From Candidatus Omnitrophota bacterium (lineage in GTDB: Bacteria; Omnitrophota; Koll11; VGKN01), in NCBI GenBank assembly GCA_016867055.1, contig VGKN01000012.1, positions 1 to 14,527 of the forward strand: DNA of 14,527 bases. Reading direction: 5' to 3'. The notes under the pieces are model-generated. The model had not been told where the DNA came from. It worked only from the letters and a program-made list of their open reading frames with translations, and searched no databases. Below, piece after piece: positions 13,142-14,527 of the stretch (position 1 is its first letter; every line of letters starts with the position of its first letter). The position numbers were made by a program, and so were the translations under genes.

Positions 13142-13942
13142 ATGCAGGTGGAGGAGAGGATAGGTTTTTTTGCTAAGATTATAAAGAGTTTTACGAGTAT
13201 GAGTTTTTATAGGTATATAAAGTCACAGCCATTTGCGACAGGATTTAAATATCTTTTGTTATTTCTTCTAATAATTACAGTTGCCCTATCCATTAGGTTT
13301 AGTTTTATTATTGTAAATGGCACAAACTTTATAGCAGATTGGATATCTACAAATATCCCTGAGATTACAATAAGAAATGGAGAGGTTTCAAGCCCTGTCG
13401 AGCAGCCTTATAAAAAAGGGACAAATGATTTTGTATTTATACTGGATACTACAGGTCAAACTATGTCCATTTCTCCTGAATATAGGGCAGGGATTCTTCT
13501 GCTTAAAAATAAGATTGTTCACAAACAAAGCGAGGTAGAGACAAGGGAATATGATCTTTCAAGAACTCCCTACTTTGTGTTAAATAAAACTATTGTGGAT
13601 AGAATAAAGAGTATTTTTGTATGGATTACAATTCCCCTTATGGTGGTTTTTCTTTACCTATACTATATTATTGCGAAGTTATTTCAGGCGCTGTTGTTTA
13701 GTCTGCTCACCCTTATAATAAATGCTGCTAGTGGCTTAAAGATTGCCTACAGTGGTTTGCTTAATATTGGAGTATTTAACTTGACCTTGCCAACCCTTCT
13801 TGGGGCAATTGTTGATATTACAGGATTAAGGATGCCCTTTTTCTGGCTAATATATACAGGCGTATATATTGTATATTTGGTTATTATGACGATAGGCTCA
13901 AAGGATAAGGCTGAGCCAGAACTTGCAGAAATAGGTTCCTGA
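13142..13942 (+). CDS. DUF1189 family membrane protein
   Basis: The 266-residue protein has the DUF1189 layout: a short cytoplasmic start with KSFTSMSFYRYI, a first membrane span (about 37-58), an extracytoplasmic loop of about 95 residues containing IPEITIRNGEVSSPVEQPY, and a cluster of spans (about 158-178, 180-196, 213-226 and 232-252) toward the C-terminus. The function of the family is not established. ATG 13142 is well supported by AGGAGGAGG immediately upstream. A structured leader precedes it, so expression may be controlled at translation. It is convergent with the isomerase gene and ends 23 nt from it. Confidence 0.85.
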   Translation: MQVEERIGFFAKIIKSFTSMSFYRYIKSQPFATGFKYLLLFLLIITVALSIRFSFIIVNGTNFIADWISTNIPEITIRNGEVSSPVEQPYKKGTNDFVFILDTTGQTMSISPEYRAGILLLKNKIVHKQSEVETREYDLSRTPYFVLNKTIVDRIKSIFVWITIPLMVVFLYLYYIIAKLFQALLFSLLTLIINAASGLKIAYSGLLNIGVFNLTLPTLLGAIVDITGLRMPFFWLIYTGVYIVYLVIMTIGSKDKAEPELAEIGS

Positions 13943-13975
13943 AATTTTGATACATTGATACTTTGTTAAAATTTC
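13941..13975. terminator. Possible weak bidirectional terminator
   Basis: GAAATTTT (13941-13948) and AAAATTTC (13968-13975) form a perfect 8-bp inverted repeat between two converging genes, overlapping both stop codons. The stem is almost only A/T with a 19-nt loop, so it would be weak. Confidence 0.3.
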
Positions 13976-14527
13976 TCGATATTACTTTCTAAGTTCGCTT
14001 TTTTGATGAGCTCTTCTTCCCATTCTTTTAGATAGGCGAGTTTCTTCTTAAAGATTATTTCCTTAGAGAACCTATCTTTTTCCTTCTTAAATGTTTCTTC
14101 GTCAGGTATTTTTTTATCAAGTACTTTAACGAGGGAATAACCTGTCGCTATCTTTATGGGCTCGCTTATTTGTCCGATCTCAAGGCCAAAGGCAATATCC
14201 AGAAATTCCTCCGAGATTCCTATCTTAGGTATGAGGCTATCGCGGGTTATAGAGTTTACTTGATTTACCTCAAGCCCCAAAGAGTTGGCAGCATCTCTAA
14301 AGTTAGTCTGAGGATTTTTAAGTATTTCTCTTATTTTAGAGAGATAGGATATGCAACTTTCCTTTGCAAATACCCGCGCCCTTTCATTGACTAAAATATT
14401 TCTTATCTCATTCTTTGATTCCTCTAAGGTTGCTATGTGGGGTTTTCTCCTTGACTTTAATTTTAGTATGTAGTATCCATCCCTGATTTTTAAAATCTGG
14501 CTTATCTCGCCTTCTTTTAAATTAAAG
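13966..14527 (-). CDS. Parvulin-type peptidyl-prolyl cis-trans isomerase (SurA/PpiD-like), partial
   Basis: The minus-strand frame is open from the window end to TAA (13968-13966), giving the last 186 residues; the start lies outside. An ATG at 14280 is internal, not the start. Two copies of the parvulin C-terminal signature are visible: LKEGEISQILKIRDGYYILKL close to the cut edge (14520-14460) and IGQISEPIKIATGYSLVKVL (near 14190-14120). Each is followed by a charged, helix-rich stretch (KSRRKPHIATLEESKNEI; DEETFKKEKDRFSKEI). This suggests tandem rotamase domains or one active and one degenerate domain, as in PpiD/SurA periplasmic folding factors. Localisation cannot be judged without the N-terminus. 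Confidence 0.8.
   Translation of the reverse strand, partial: FNLKEGEISQILKIRDGYYILKLKSRRKPHIATLEESKNEIRNILVNERARVFAKESCISYLSKIREILKNPQTNFRDAANSLGLEVNQVNSITRDSLIPKIGISEEFLDIAFGLEIGQISEPIKIATGYSLVKVLDKKIPDEETFKKEKDRFSKEIIFKKKLAYLKEWEEELIKKANLESNIEKF

Noticed and set aside
14170..14394. Plus-strand open frame over the isomerase gene
   Set aside because: It is antisense to a clearly recognisable parvulin-type sequence and shows no family features.
1..14527. CRISPR array, tRNA or rRNA genes, transposase genes
   Set aside because: No regularly spaced direct repeats with unique spacers, no cloverleaf with T-arm signature, no rRNA core motifs and no recognisable transposase were seen by eye.

Overview
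The window looks like part of an AT-rich genome of an uncultured bacterium, most likely Candidatus Omnitrophota or a close relative. This assignment is inferred from gene content and style, not from a marker gene. A conserved housekeeping cluster (tsaC, arginine-phosphatase-like gene, rpiB, glyA, comEB, nrdR) resembles the Bacillus ywlC-ywlE-ywlF-glyA order. It is followed by very large, low-complexity secreted proteins with recurring tags such as GDKA, SGAAGRQ and GSEFRT. Intergenic and intragenic palindromes are abundant. No rRNA, tRNA, CRISPR array or transposase was seen.

Layout. 1-78: no interpretable gene. 79-380: a long foldback repeat whose right end reaches the likely tsaC start. 352-4423: six co-directional genes for t6A tRNA modification, protein dephosphorylation, pentose phosphate interconversion, serine/glycine and one-carbon metabolism, dCMP deamination and ribonucleotide reductase control, with a 7-nt tandem repeat at 1525-1559 and a second foldback at 3783-3946. 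A clear intrinsic terminator (4444-4470) ends this unit. 4480-5176: a compact type II toxin-antitoxin pair (AbrB-like antitoxin, RelE/ParE-like toxin) with its own consensus promoter and repeated operator-like hexamers. 5177-5603: no intact gene; it holds palindromes, a promoter, a leader hairpin and a signal-peptide-like fragment that appears frame-disrupted relative to the next gene. 5604-9740: a 1378-residue protein of unknown function. 9778-10403 (minus): maf, with an in-frame palindromic insertion and a downstream single-base frameshift. 10485-12923: an 829-residue (longest reading) probable exported protein with an HEESH zinc-metallopeptidase motif. 12940-13130: a promoter followed by a highly structured candidate RNA leading into a DUF1189 membrane protein gene (13142-13942). 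13966-14527 (minus): the 3' part of a parvulin-type peptidyl-prolyl isomerase gene cut by the window end.

The most interesting signals are (i) the roughly 160-nt multibranched RNA upstream of the DUF1189 gene, which has mutually exclusive pairings and ends directly at a strong Shine-Dalgarno; (ii) palindromic or GC-rich repeats inserted in frame inside coding sequence (maf and the 1378-aa gene), similar in style to Rickettsia palindromic elements; and (iii) a possible TA-dinucleotide slippage that separates a signal peptide from the giant secreted protein.
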